Below are positions 39,995 through 53,282 of a DNA stretch of 64,000 bases, piece by piece. Source of the stretch: Cololabis saira (lineage: Eukaryota > Chordata > Actinopteri > Beloniformes > Belonidae); NCBI RefSeq assembly GCF_033807715.1, contig NC_084587.1:23398017-23462016 (forward strand), read 5' to 3'. The notes beneath the pieces are model-generated. The model worked only from the letters and a program-made list of their open reading frames with translations, was not told the origin of the DNA and did not search any database. The position numbers and the translations under genes were made by a program. Each line of letters opens with the position of its first letter. The stretch's first letter is position 1.

Positions 39995-40161
39995 CTTATT
40001 GAAGAGTTTCCCCAGGCTCCGTGTTTGTCAGTCAGGATGTTGACTATCTTCTGGATGAGCTGTGTGGCGGTCATGTGGTCTCGATACTTGGCTGCTCGGA
40101 TCAAATGGTCGCACATCTTCTCCTCATCTCGCTTGTCTGCCCCGTAATGAGCGCAATTAGA
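39995..40161 (-). CDS. lrba: lrba exon (KMCDHLIRAAKYRDH segment)
   Basis: The 167-bp exon has acceptor CTCTCTTCCAG and donor AAG|GTAAAG. It gives 55 codons plus two bases, beginning SNCAHYGADKRDEEKMCDHL and ending NILTDKHGAWGNSSI. The stretch RAAKYRDHMTATQLIQ fits LRBA; the NBEA equivalent differs at several of these positions. It starts in phase 0 and ends in phase 2. The next exon supplies the third base of a Ser codon. Confidence 0.97.
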
Positions 40162-41147
40162 CTGGAAGAGAGGAAACATAAAAGGCATTGTAGGTTCTGA
40201 AAAATTGGGTGTACACTGCATATGTTTTACACAAATGACCCAGAAGGATAAGTTATACCAGCTCTACATTTACTCAGAAGGTAGAGAAAGTAAAGTTTTA
40301 CATACATAAACTCTACTCTGAGGAGCAAAGGAAAAACATTTCTGTCCCCACGTCACGTTGATTAATAACACTGGACATGTATTTTATAATGCCCTCCGGC
40401 ACACCAAATCACATGATACCTGCAATGCACAGGGAGGACATTTTTCTCTGTCAGAATTTGTTATCAGAATGGGCCTTTGAACTCTGCAGCGATGACGGTG
40501 GAACCCCAACACCCTCTAAAAAAATAACTGCCATAATTTCAAACAGTCTTTTTACGTCAACTCTTTATTTCACGACCAGTTTGTGTTGCATAGTGACATA
40601 TTTGCTAAAGAAGAGCTCAAAAAGAAAAGTAACAAAACTAACATGCTTAACACCTTATGTCAAATACGATTAAGTTTTAATAAATCCATGTGCATTTTCA
40701 TAAATGAGATTTAGGTAAGATTTGAAAATGAAAAGGGTGACACTAATGAGTCTCCTATGGTGTAACATTGGTTGTGTATTACTGGCCTTATCAGATCAAT
40801 TTGAACTTTTGTATTCATCCAACAGTGATACAATAACTCCTCTTTTTTTTTGGAATAAATAGTACGCTTTTACAAACTTGCCAGTAAATCGCTTTATAAT
40901 GGGCCCTCCTCTTCAATTTGAAAGACAACAATTCATTTCTGACAGAAAATCTATAGGTATAAATCACATTAGAGGGGGTTTTCTGAGGGCCGCTTGGCCT
41001 TAATTATCAATCTATGTCTCTTTATGTGGCTTAAACGTGGGTTTTGACCTTCTACCGTGATGACCTGGGAAACATGGAAGAAGGATCACTTGGTAAGTGT
41101 TTCAAATTTTAGACCAAAAGATTGCACAGTGAAGCAAAGAGGATGCC

Positions 41148-41148
<1 letters not shown>

Positions 41149-41192
<44 letters not shown>
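41149..41192. repeat. (TG)n microsatellite
   Basis: About 20 TG units with one CG interruption near the end. Confidence 0.95.
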
Positions 41193-44100
41193 CTGCAGAT
41201 CCATTAATCTTCAGAGGATCGGAGGAGGTACAGTCATGCATGAACGGAGCGTTGAGTGTGAATGAAGTGAGTCAGGGAATGTCAACAAAAATGTTAAACC
41301 TGGACTTAAGAAAAATGTTGAAAATGCACACATCGTATACAGTTTTCTAGGACTGATTAGTTTCCACACTTATGTGGATTTCCAGTATTAAGTAGCAGAT
41401 TTTCTACAAAATCCATTCCCATCTGCGCCTGTCTGAGACATGTAAAGTCTGCAGGACTAATCAACAGTGCCGGGTTCAAACTCATAACCATAAACAAACA
41501 CTTCATCACCTGCGTGTTGAGACTGCCCAAACACCCAAACCCTCCATGCTGTAATGGGCTTTTCTTATATCTGACGCCAAAATCGACTGTAGGAGAAAAG
41601 GCCAAACTCGTACTCACCCCTAAAATAACAACCAAAAAAGCTGAACACATGAGTAGTCTCATTAAAACCCAAAGCTGGTTTTGCTTATAAGTGGAAAAGA
41701 CAAGTCACCGTTAATGCCTGGGGTCACTGTGTTGATGTGAAGTCAGAGAAAATGTCCAGCTATTATGAAAGACTTATGACGGATGAAGTGAGCAACTTAA
41801 AACTCCGATGCTGCGTCCACTTTCATACGGCTCTACTGAGAGCTAAAAAGGGATTGTTTTTTTCAGTCTTTTAAAACAAAATGCTCTATCAAGGAACGTT
41901 GAACGAACGAAAGTCGTGCGTTTTTATCAGTTTAAATTACACAAATGCCTCTGTTGGAGTGTCTGAATGAATCAACCTGCATGTTTTGAAAAGAGAGTCA
42001 TGAAAAAAAAAAAAAGGAGACACGTGCTTCCATTTCCCAAGTTAAAAGCCAGACAGCTGAGGCGGGAGACTGCCAGACTATGCTCTGTTAGCTGCCTAAA
42101 CAGACAGCCACAAGGGCACAACTTGTTGGCAGTGAAACCATTATGACTTGCGACACTGTAATCATGGGCAGCACCTTCCATTACAAGGCCTGTCTGACGG
42201 GGTCGGGCGGCATGGATGCCGGTTCTTCCAGAGGAGACAGCTTGGTGATGACAAAACGATAATGGTTGGCATTAATCGAGTCAATTACACTGAGTCGTGT
42301 CTCCCACAATTCATCTGCAGTTCAAATGAATAACTGTGGATGTGTGTTGGAGTTTGGGAGGGAAAATGGGCTGCTGGGTGAGGTGAGTGGGAGTGAGAAG
42401 AACAGTAAACTTCTCTGTTTCATCATAGCGGGAATGGCATCAAACAACGAGCGAAAAAGCATTAAACAAATGCATTTGAAATGTAACAGGATCTTACTTT
42501 AAACCAGAAAATAACACAAACAAACCCTCTGTTGCCACAAATGTATAGCGGGGAATGGTGTCATGGCAATGACGGGGTGCCACTGCCACTTTCATCTTTA
42601 TGCTGATGTTGTTGTGACATAACGCTTTGGTTACTCCCCCTCCTCCCGCTCTGTGGGTTGAGAGGGTTAACCAGGATAATAGGCTGGAGAATGGAGGCCC
42701 ATTACAAGAAATCAGCCCTATGTTTATCAATTAGAGTGACAGAGAGGTCTCGTGGTGTTGCCATGCCACTGTGAGCCTTCAACACCCCCCGTCGACTAAT
42801 CCAAGATCTCAGGCTTCTGTTGGAGAACAGGCAATTGAAAAACAAGCAGTAGATATATTATCAAAACACTTGATTTGCAGTCTCCTGACACTGGTGGCAC
42901 GTGAGGGCTACAATCTCTCCGAGCCCGGCTACCGCTGTACGAGAATCGCCAATTTCTCCCGTCCGTCGACGAGCACTCCCTGAGGGTGTCATTTACAAAA
43001 CAGACAAGGAACCTCTCCAGAGAAAGGCAAGACATAAGGCGTGTCCTTGTCTGCTATCAAAGAATGCAAATATACAATAAATACATTCCTCCTGGAACAC
43101 AATGGAGGTCCAGGGAGATGAGAGGATGAAATGAAAAGGGAGGATGGGAGGGTGTCTTAACAAAAGTAGATTTTGAACCAGTCCAATTGGTTTCAGAGAT
43201 TCTCTTGCACTTGATCTCTTGCCCCCGAGTTTTCAAATTGCAACATAAAATGTCACCAGGGGAATTCGAACAATGGGCCAGGGAAGAAACGAGTGAAAGG
43301 AAGAGGAGGGAGAGAAAAATGAGGGCTTAAAAGTACAATGGCGAACAAAAGTCACCGAATGACAATCCCTGACAGCCACTTCAATTCTGAAATGATGCTC
43401 CTGTCATGCAGTGCTCCCAAGTATTGATTTTTTTTCTTCTCTTGGAGCACCGAAGGGAGAGAAAAATAATCTAATCCATTTGAAACAGATCCCTGCTGCT
43501 GGCAACAGCCCAATGCTAGCAGCCATCAAGGTTAACGCAGGCGCAACACTTATCAAAGTATCTCCCTCATCTTCCTGCCTTCTTCTTCCCTCTGCTCCGC
43601 CCTTCACCCAGTCTGTGGCTGATCTTTAATGGACTGGTCACCATGCATGGCTGGCAGCCTCTCCATCTTTTCAAGCAAGAAACCGCTCATCTCTGTAAAA
43701 CAGATCTTCCTGTTCTTACATCACTCTGCGCTGTTGCCATCTTTTCCACTAATGACTCAAGCTGAACCTCAAGGTCGTGCCCCTTGAAAAATCACAAGTG
43801 TTAAATTGTCACCTGATGATAAATAATAAAATGAAGGTAGGAAACAACAAGATAAAGAATACATGTCCTCAGAATAATGAATACAAGGCCCTGGCATGGA
43901 GCTGAGGCTGAAAATGAGGACGTGTCTCTTTAAAAATAGATGTGTGAGGGGTACACAGAAGTTTTAAAATGAAAAACACCTTAAGAAAAAAAAAAAAAGA
44001 GAGAGAGAGTTTAACAAAACAATTACAGAGCTCTGAGCTGCTCATTATAATGATGACACTTTTATCCAGCACACTTAGCTCACCTTAAGGTGCTGAAATG

Positions 44101-44879
44101 AAGAAAAACAAAATCAAGAGAAAATTCTTCCAGCGACTAAAGGGACCATGTCAGAGTGAAACAAAGGTAACTGTGGAGTGAAGTCATATTTCAGGGTTTG
44201 CTGGTCACACATAATGATGGGAGCAGCCGAGTAGGTACCTGGGGACTTCATTATGTTGACAAGACAGCAGGACTGAGACTACTGTTCTCCAACTGCCCTC
44301 TGTAGCCCACTTTTTATGTCTATCTCCCAGTGTCTTAATATGGAAGCACTTTATATTGTACAGCAAAAGAAGACAAAAAGCTAAAACAGTCCTGCTTGTT
44401 ATGTATTTTGACAACAAATTCACACCACCGTATGTGCTGTATTGTGTTAGAGCTATTGTTATCCAGCCTCAAGGTGTTTTTGGTCCATCATGTGAAATTT
44501 CTCACTTGCTATTTTTTGAAAATGCCCCCCCACCCCCACACTCAAAGGGCCACATTCTCAGAATACCGTTTTCTTTTTTTGTTCCTTATTCTCTTGGCAA
44601 CAGATTCACACATAATGGGATGCTCAGACATGCAGCCTTGCTGACATACTACATTACAGTTGCGACAGCAACATGACAGCGAGCTACAGTTGGTGGCAGC
44701 TATCAGTCAGGCCTCACATCAGTTTAATGTGCTGAAAATAGCCTCTGGGACTGGCGGTGTTCCAGCTCTCTCCTAGGGGGCTTTGGGTAACCTTTGTTCA
44801 ACAACTTGATGTTTTATTTCTAGTATCTTTTTTATTTTGGATACCTGACAAGATGTGATTTCAGGCCAACCATTTATTA

Positions 44880-45700
44880 GTTTACCAGATGTTCTTAAAT
44901 CAAAAGAAACTACTGGTTGTTTTTGTTACTGAATGTAGCTGAAACTGACATAAAATATTATGTACAGTCAATTAAATGGCAACATTTTTATCCTTACAAT
45001 ACTTGCAGGAATTTTAGCCCATTCAAGGCAAAGAAGCATAAAGGAGGTTTAAATTCAGAGATGTTAGCAAGTTTTCTTCTGCAACATTTCTGTTGGGTTA
45101 AGATGTCCATTTTGTTTCTACTGCATTGAATTTCTCTGACAAAATTCAGCATTGAAATTTCTGGACATTTTTCTTTAAAATCTAAAATGTGTATATTGGA
45201 ATGAATGCCAAATCAATGGTGGCAAGCCTTTTTGGTGCAGAGGCAGCCAAATAAGCCCAGACCATGATACTACAGCACATGGAAGCAGCATATTTCACAT
45301 ATAAAATTAAGCTCTTACACTGTAAAACAGCAATTTCTTCAAAAAAGTTCAAATTTTAAACCAATAAGTTCTGTTCTGACCTGTCCCTACACTTCTTCGT
45401 CCACAGTTCTAACGGTGGACTCGTGAACATTAAACAATTACTCTGTTTTCCATTTTGCAGAGGAAAAAAGGTTTTTTTTCCCAATTTCTTATCTCTTCCT
45501 CTTCAAGTGACCTTTATTGGTTGACAACTTGGTTGACACCGACAACAGACTTGAATTTCCTCAATTTTTACACAATCCAGCTGTGGCCTGATGGGGTCAA
45601 ATATACTTTTATCATTTACAAAACTAATGAGCTTGTTTCTTTTACACAAGTCCCTAGATATCATCTTTGCTTGTTCCATGATAAACTTTCACAAATGTAC
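44880..45700. mobile_element. Possible old Tc1-type DNA transposon remnant
   Basis: Phrases such as GGCAGCCAAATAAGCCCAGA, CCATGATACTAC and GGTGGACTCGTGAACATTAA resemble the minus strand of fish Tc1-like elements in order and spacing. No transposase frame longer than about 80 codons survives and terminal repeats were not found. This is a recall-based similarity that an alignment would settle. Confidence 0.35.
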
Positions 45701-46189
45701 TGATAAGCTCAGACTGTAAAAACAACGCTCCCTGAAATCAAATATTCCCGACTGATATTCCCCCCTGAATCTGCTGCGCCTACAGGTTCATGTTCGTTTC
45801 CTCCGATCTAAAAGGTTATAGTTTTCCTCTCATTCAACTGAAAAAAAATCCCTTTAACTACTTTACAGTCTTGTCTAAAAGTCTGATTCCAAATTCAAGT
45901 CAAATTTATGCAAAAATACAGAGAAATCGAACGGGAAGGCAAACTTTCAAATACCTCAGAAGAAGAGGATTTTATTTTAGAGCATTACGGCCTGTTGAAC
46001 GGTTTCTACCTAGATTCTTTGTGACAGTCTGACACAAAGTATTTTCATTACGAGTACTGTTTTCTTTAATAACATCTTATTGTTGTAAAATTCTTGGGGT
46101 CCAAAGAGGACATCATTTTAGGACTATGGCAGTTTAAAGAAAACAAAAAAACAAGAAAAAAACAGTGTGTGCATTCTTGCCCAGACTCT

Positions 46190-46420
46190 CTTTAGCCCAG
46201 CTCAGCACAGTCTGACGGTGTGTGATGCAGAGACCAGGCCGATGATTATACAATTTAATGAGTTTCAGCTCAAAGTTAATGTCATTAGCACGGGGAGAAG
46301 CCCAGCTCATTTTACAATCTTAAACACCATGCTCTAATTAGCTGTTATCGTCTGGCTTTCACAGGGTATCTCAAACGGTCAATTCAATTACTCCACGTAG
46401 CAGCGGAAGATGAATCAAGT
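46190..46420. promoter_or_regulatory. Candidate conserved non-coding block
   Basis: Balanced composition with TCTAATTAGCTG (homeodomain TAATTA core near 46335), AATTCAATTACTCC and several ATTA cores, unlike the neighbouring A/T runs. Regulatory role inferred from motif density only. Confidence 0.25.
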
Positions 46421-48304
46421 AGCTATATAAAAAGGAAAAGGATGAACAGAAAGGAAAAGTAAGAAAGAATAGAAGTGACTGGGGTCTTGCTCACTCTTCC
46501 ATATCTGAACCTCCTTATCTGCCCTTGTGCCCCTGAGCCCACCACATTTCATCCCTAATGAACAGGCCCATAAAGAGAGGGAGTTCGATTTCTCCCTCTT
46601 CCTTTCTATCTCTTGGACTCCTCTCGTCTTCTGGACTCTGCTTCTGTGGAAGATATCAGTCTATCATTTGCCATGCTGTGCAGCAGCATCCGATCTGTAG
46701 ATCTCCTTCACATTAAGGATCCTATTAGATAGAGAACCCTAAAAGGTAATTGGATTTCCCCTAGTTATCTTCATCTCTGTTTCACCCTAAGCCCACTGTA
46801 ATAACTTACTCTCAGGGCCAAAGATAACTCAATTCTGTCCCAGAGAGAGTCGGAGAGAGTGTGAGTGAAAAAAGAGACGGGAGCGGGAGACGGAGCGAGG
46901 GGGAAAGCATATGTCTCGGAGGTAAACCAGTATCTAAATCTAAAGGCTCTTCTATCACTGCCTTCAAAAATATGAAATCTGACCAGAGAAAGGAAAAAGG
47001 TGTTTTTGTCTTGATATATTCTCACTTCTGGAGCCCCAAAGTTGAGATATGTTGTCTGCTGTTTATCTAAAACATGCTCTCTCACATACACTGTTGCGCT
47101 GAACGTGAACTGGAAAGCTGGTGTCGCATTTCTACGGAGACCAACTCACTTCCTGCGCAACATCACAGCATCCGAATTGAGAAATTGCAGAGTTGTCTTT
47201 TGAGGTTTTTCTTACCCTCCTCATAGAACAAAAAGGAACCCTTTGTCACTGCCTTAAAACTGGTGCATTTCTAAAAATTATTTCAAAACCTTCCGCCCCC
47301 GCCCTCAGGGGGGATGTTTCACTGGCCTGTTATTTTTATTGTGGCACTGCAAAATGAAACCGCTGGCTCCAGCGGGCTCAAACAGCGCTCGTACAGAGGC
47401 AAAAATCAATACAGCAATATCAGAGCGAGACTTATCAGGGGCACACTTCTTCTCAGAGGTCACTGAGGAGCAACTGCATTTAAGTGGGGAATTCAATTGT
47501 GAAACATAGTTTGGAACAAGCTGTGCTGGATATCTGATTAAGGATGTTTGGAAACGTCGGGAAGGTAGGTGAGGCTAAGAAAAAAAAATATATACAGCCC
47601 AAAAGAATAGCACATTTTTAACCTACTTTTAGCCACCGTTTGTAATCAACCGAGTGATTTAGTATAAAGCACGAATTATATTTCAACTTTAGATGAACGC
47701 TGCTCCTGTGAGTGTATAGTTTCTTACATTGCTGCATTTCAAAACAACTATAAACTTAAATGCAAATATCCATCCCTAGAATTTCCAGCTAAAACTATAG
47801 GCTATGCATGTTCTTCTAAACTGAGCTGTGCTTCAGTTTGTTGCAACATGAAGTGGCCGGCCTGAAGATAATTCAGGATTTTTACTTACAGTAAGTTTTC
47901 AAATTTGAAAATCTTGATGGCCGGATGTGCGTCACTACATACAGATGCATGGTTACAATAATGCTTTTTATTCCGGTGCACTTCTGCCCCAATTTGTGCT
48001 TTGTTTTCTACTTTTTTGACTTGGGATTTATAGAAACTAATGTGATTTTATATGACGAGGAAAACTAAGTATAATTCTTGACTATCCGGATTTAAGGTTT
48101 TTCTAAACGGACAATAAAATGATCTAAAATGACTATCTCTACACTTACCTAATGTCCTCATATCTTTAAATATGCTAATTAGTAAGGCTTCAATGATTTG
48201 TTGACATAATTGTTCATGAAAAATGGTGGATGATGTGGAATATTTAGCATTGATGTAAAATGTCTCAGAGAAACGGGTCTCTCTTTACCGCTCTAAGGAT
48301 AATG

Positions 48305-48339
48305 TTTATTTGCTATTGTAATGCAATAGCAAAAATAAA
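48305..48339. promoter_or_regulatory. SOX/POU-like composite site within a palindrome
   Basis: TATTGTAATGCAAT at 48314-48327 differs at only its first and last bases from the SOX-POU composite CATTGTNATGCAAA. It sits in an inverted repeat with arms TTTGCTATTG and CAATAGCAAA. Confidence 0.35.
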
Positions 48340-50570
48340 TTTAAGGTGGAGGGGGAGTCAAACAACAGCACTGGGTGGCGTCTGACTCTCCTGATGCCAC
48401 CAAGGTTGTATCTGTTAGCCGTCTCCTGGCCGTGTCTTCCATGGTCCTAGTGGTGACTTAGATGTGCGAGCTGCGACAAGCGGTTGTCATTTCATGACAG
48501 CATTATGGTAAAGCACGTAGAGAGAATGGCATAATTAATCATGGACTGGTATTACAGATTACTCAAAAGCACCCAACACGTTGTTAGTTTGGGTCCCTAC
48601 AAGACCAGCGCCGCCTGTACCAGCTGCCCTGGTTCTGCAACTTGTCGGTGCAAGACTTCATAGAGATCCTGCATTCACAGTGTGACGAGCTGTTGACTTG
48701 TCAGCACGAAAACCCAACATTCCCATTTGCTGTGCTAATCACCACGTTGGCTACTTGCACTCAGTGTTTTTCCACACAACACTGATGACTGTGCAGCAGG
48801 AAAAGCTTAACAGTGCTCCGGAAAGTCAGTGAACCCCAGACTGTGGTGATGTGTGCGTGACGGAGGGTAAACTGAGGAGCTCCTGCCGGGGCTCCACTTA
48901 TAACGCAAAAAGCCAGCCTTAAAAAGCTTTCCCCCTCCTCGTAAGCCGTCAGGGTTGTTCCTCGGCTTCGTTGCGTATAAAAACCCGACGGGTTTGATCT
49001 GTGATCTGAAAACCGTCACTGCAGCACTGCCCTTCTCGGGCAAAGAGGCTCAGATACTACGTTGACTACTAAATTTACCAATGACATGACACAAAGCACA
49101 TATTTTACCGGTTTGAAGTGTACAGGTTTTGGAAGAAATATGATCAGACAGGAAAAAAAACAAAACAAAAGTACAGTGATGACAAAAACCCCTTAGAGAG
49201 GGCTCAGAATTGCAGGCCTATGAGGTGAAATACTATATTGCAGATCAGGAAGCCGAGGGTAATGAAGTAAAAAGGAACGCATAAGGTGGAAATGAGGTGA
49301 AAGCAGGATATAGTTCAATGTTTATACATGCGTTTTCTTACATCATGCATAATATATTTTTCAAGAGCACAAATGCTGTGCAAGTTTTCATTAAGTGGGT
49401 AAACACCAAAGAAAAACACTGAGTGCAAACCCAGCGGAACCAAATGACACGCCGGCCGTCAAAGTTGACGACAAGGTCGGACCACGGGAAGATGGCACTG
49501 TGCAAATGACTGACACTTGCCGCAGAGTGAGTAATAAAGATTTAGATTTTGTCGAATGTGATAATCACACAGAAGCTCAGTCAAAGCACGGAAAAGAGCA
49601 AAACATAGCAATCAAAGACATAACCAAGACTTGTGACATGGCCGTTATGGCTGACTCTCCACAGGCTTGGGGGTTTCTACTTTTCCCAAATTTAAGAGAG
49701 CCCCTTCCTTGAACCTTTGGAAGAGAGAGGGAAAAAAAAAAGCATCATATTTTACAGTAGAGTGGGCTGAGGCTTGGTGGGTTTATGCACAGTCAAGTCC
49801 TTCAGGCCAGCACCTCTCAGGTCTGTCTGCAGCTTTTAGTACTGGCAGGTTCCTGAGAAATGAGGGAAAGAGGGATGAAAAGAGGGGAGGATGCCATATC
49901 CCTGTCACTCGCAAAATACACCCCCAGTGGGAGTATAATGGACAGGATCTCAGCAGGACAGGAAATTATTTTGGTGAGATCTAGAAAGCAGAGGGTGGAG
50001 TGTTGTAGAGTTTGACTAAGAAGGGGGCAGCAAAGGGTGCCCATGGGTCAGGACAGAGTTGGCCCAGCAGCTCTGTGTGAATAGTAGCGTTTGTGCTGAG
50101 AACTGGTGGGAGGAAAGTTACATTTCTGGGGCAAGCCTCCAGTAGTCACCCAGTGATAAATTAAAACGACTCAGTGTTTGGTTAGTGACATATGCCCGGC
50201 ATGATCTCCACCGTGTCTGTGAGCGCATATGAGTGTTCATTATTACCCACTGTTATGTTTGAAAACTAAACACACACACTCCGGCTTTGCTCTGTCAGAT
50301 CATCAAACATGATGGACAAGTTTGAAATAATTATTGGATCAGCTCCTTTCCCCTCCCTCTTATCCTATTACATTCCGTTCATTCATACATGAGAAACTTA
50401 AATATCCCATGTTTCTTTAAAAAAAAGGTAAAAGATGTTATTCTTCTGAAACTGTTCTATTCTATTGTCATATTTCGGGGCAAAGGGCATCAAAAAACGC
50501 AGAAGACTACTCAGCGACAATTGAAGACATCCTTCATGCGTGTGTCTGCATCAACTGTGCATCGTCTTAC

Positions 50571-50679
50571 CTCAAATTCTGCATGTTTATGTACGTCTTC
50601 AGCCCTCTGTCGGCTCAGGATAAACTCGGCTTCATTGGCCACACGAACCAGGTGGTCTTTCATGGTATGACTGAGCAGC
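50571..50679 (-). CDS. lrba: lrba exon ([19 protein letters not shown] segment)
   Basis: The 109-bp exon has acceptor CCTTCCTCAG and donor GAG|GTAAGA. Its first base completes the Arg codon begun in the 52471-52535 exon. It then gives 36 codons running from [20 protein letters not shown] through [16 protein letters not shown]. This is a helical part of the conserved LRBA/NBEA region. It ends in phase 0. Confidence 0.96.
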
Positions 50680-52470
50680 CTGAGGAAGGAAGGAGATAAC
50701 CATCAATACAAGAGAATAAAGCATACATTTAAATATTGAAAAGTCTAGGAACACAATAAGAATGTACTTTTATCAAAGGATATATAGATTTGGGGGAATT
50801 CATTATTTGTTTAACTCTGAAATCTGAAAGTCAGCAGAAGAAAAAAAAAATGGCCATGTAACAGCCATAAAATGGTGAAAAAGAACCATGCAGAATTAGC
50901 AGAAAATCTAATTTGGAAACAAACCAGAACCAGATTTATGCTTTCACTGGGGTGAAGGTGCTAATTGATTTGTTAATGATATGCATCTGACAGGAGGGAG
51001 GCTCTACACCCATGTTGCTACACATGTACTCCACCTTCCTCCTCTTATCAGCCCTGATGAGACTTGTGAGCTACATGTGTGCACTCGAAGAAACTTCTCT
51101 TTAGCCCTGCAGGTCATGTCTATGTGAAGTGAAACAATAACAAAGCATAGAACAGAGAGGAGAGGTGGAGGGCAGACTGGGACTGGTGATGTGAGTTTAG
51201 GGGCCGGGGGACGAGTGTAACCTAAGCCTGCAGTTTCAGCACATTGCAGCAGGGGAGCGGAGGCTGTGGGGCCTCTGCAACCTCCGTGGCCCTAGTCAGG
51301 CCCTGCAATCAATAACCCATCCACTGCCCTTCTTTATGGTGCTCGCTATTAATGATTGCACATGTGGATCCTGTCTTCAGCTGGTATCTGCAATGACCTC
51401 AAAAAGATCCACACAATAAAACTGAAAATTGAAAGTATATCCTTTCATTAATATGTTTAATTACTTAGTCAATAAAAAGTTGGAAATTAAACAAAATATC
51501 CACTTGATACAAATCTGAATAGATTTCAATGTCCAACAGCTTAAAAATGGTATAAAGTTGATAAAAAATAAATTATTGATATACATACAATAATCTAATA
51601 ATTATGGATGGAATTAATCCTAATTTACTAAATGCAGCTTTCACTTTAAAAAGGTGAAATTGTTAGTTGATTGTCTCAATCAAATGGCAGCTAGTAGTTG
51701 TGATGACTTTTGACGCGAACTCAAGTTTATTTACATAGTTTTTGTTTTAAAAGACTTGATTCCCAGTAGATACACCTAAATAAAAGCCAAGTCTTTAAAG
51801 TGAATTACAAATCCTCTTTTACACAAACAAGTGTCACAACGACTGTACTGCTAATTGTATAGGATTACGAAGGATTAGCACCTGCCAATTCTAAAATCTA
51901 AGGATCAATAACAGAAAATGTGCCTCTCCACATAAGAAATTGATGAGTCTAAAGACTACAATGGAGGGAATGAGGATCACTGATTAGGACAGAGTGGGCC
52001 AAAACAAGATATAGAAGGCAAATGGCCAAAGACAGTTTAGACAGATGAGATTATTACAAACAGATAAAGGCTCAGCCAAAAAGGCATGAACTGACAGACA
52101 GTGAGAACTCAAGAGTGATTTCCCAAGTGTCACAGAGGAGCCAGCAATCAGAGCTCCTGTCACCTTCCGCCTAACCTTGCTCCTTCTCCCAAATCCCTCT
52201 GGGATGAGCGGGAGCCTTTAACTGAACGGGGCCTTTAACTCATAGGTCCTCCATCCTCACTTTCACTCTTAAGTCCCTCTACTCTCCCCAGTCATCGATC
52301 GCCAAGAATCTTGAACAGCCACACAATCACAGGGGACTTGGGGATCTTTGGTGGCCTGAGTGCCTGCGATATGCATGTTATCCGACCATGAAGAACTTTG
52401 AAAGAGGCCGATGGGAAGAGGCTGGAAAGATAATAACATGATGCTGCAAAAACAGTTCAGGGGGACCCAC
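50680..52470. other. lrba: 1.8-kb lrba intron
   Basis: Non-coding. The part from 50940 to 51400 is GC-balanced; 51420-51900 is AT-rich. No repeats or further exons are recognised. Confidence 0.6.
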
Positions 52471-52535
52471 CTTCCTTCGTTGACCAACTCGATAAAGGCA
52501 AGTCCAGCGTTTTTCTGGATAGAGTTCTGCCATTC
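52471..52535 (-). CDS. lrba: lrba exon (EWQNSIQKNAG segment)
   Basis: The 65-bp exon lies between acceptor TTTGTAG and donor GAAG|GTGGGT. It reads EWQNSIQKNAGLAFIELVNE, then G and two bases of the next codon. This is nearly invariant in vertebrate LRBA and NBEA and belongs to the neurobeachin-specific conserved region ahead of the PH-BEACH module. The exon starts in phase 0 and ends in phase 2, matching both neighbours. It does not by itself separate the two paralogues. Confidence 0.95.
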
Positions 52536-52699
52536 CTACAAACCAAGATAAACATTGTCAGTATATGTATGAAACTTGGCAGTGATACCAAACATTATCT
52601 TTTTAAAATTCAACACATGATTTGAAAAGGTTAAGACGAAATATTTGAATAATATTAATTACAAATCCTTTTCTGAGGATTACCAGGAGTCATCCTTAT

Positions 52700-53090
52700 A
52701 CAGTTAGATAGTAATGGTGTTCCACAGGGTTCTATGCTTGGATCCGTATTATTCACTCCACAAAGTACATGCATCCATAAGGTTATATTATTAAACATTG
52801 CAGCATAAGAAACTTTGTATACCATTTTATGAAGCCAGAAGATATGAGTCAGCTAGTTGGACTGGATCATGTTTCAAATATATTTAGGCCAGAATTACTT
52901 ATTTCCCATCACTAAACTCAGTTCTGTTTAGTACCTGTTTTAATAAATTGTACTGAAATTAATTATATCAACTTGGATTTAAATTGGACTGCATTAAACT
53001 CCTTTAGTCTTTGTGTACAGTGCTTTGAGATACCTTTTGCTGTGAATTGTCACTGCAACAATAAACTGAATTGAACTAACTGAATTGGTT
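52700..53090 (+). mobile_element. Rearranged LINE fragment
   Basis: At 52716-52757 the plus strand reads GVPQGSMLGSVLFT, a reverse-transcriptase motif. Only about 250 bp further on comes a 3' tail, GTGCTTTGAGATACCTTTTG, and a terminal AATAAACTGAATTGAACT typical of fish L2/Rex-like LINEs. Most of the intervening ORF is gone, so this is an internally deleted remnant. Confidence 0.65.
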
Positions 53091-53207
53091 GCAAAGAGTC
53101 TACAAAGATCATGTAAATGTGCTGAAAGAAACTGCTCATATTAAATCTCATCAGGAAGAGTAGAACATTTTTTTTTAAATAAATAAAAAAAAAAAACATA
53201 CATACAT

Positions 53208-53210
<3 letters not shown>

Positions 53211-53280
<70 letters not shown>
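53211..53280. repeat. (CA)(TA)n microsatellite
   Basis: CATACATACA units (from about 53197) run into about 34 TA units just after the LINE remnant. Confidence 0.96.

Positions 53281-53282
<2 letters not shown>

Larger units (their letters stand above)
40162..50570. other. lrba: 10.4-kb lrba intron
   Basis: No other gene is supported. Contents are a (TG)n tract (41149-41192), a probable old DNA-transposon copy (44880-45700), a homeodomain-containing block (46190-46420) and a SOX/POU-like palindrome (48305-48339). Short frames at 49395-50040 have no recognisable product. Confidence 0.6.
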
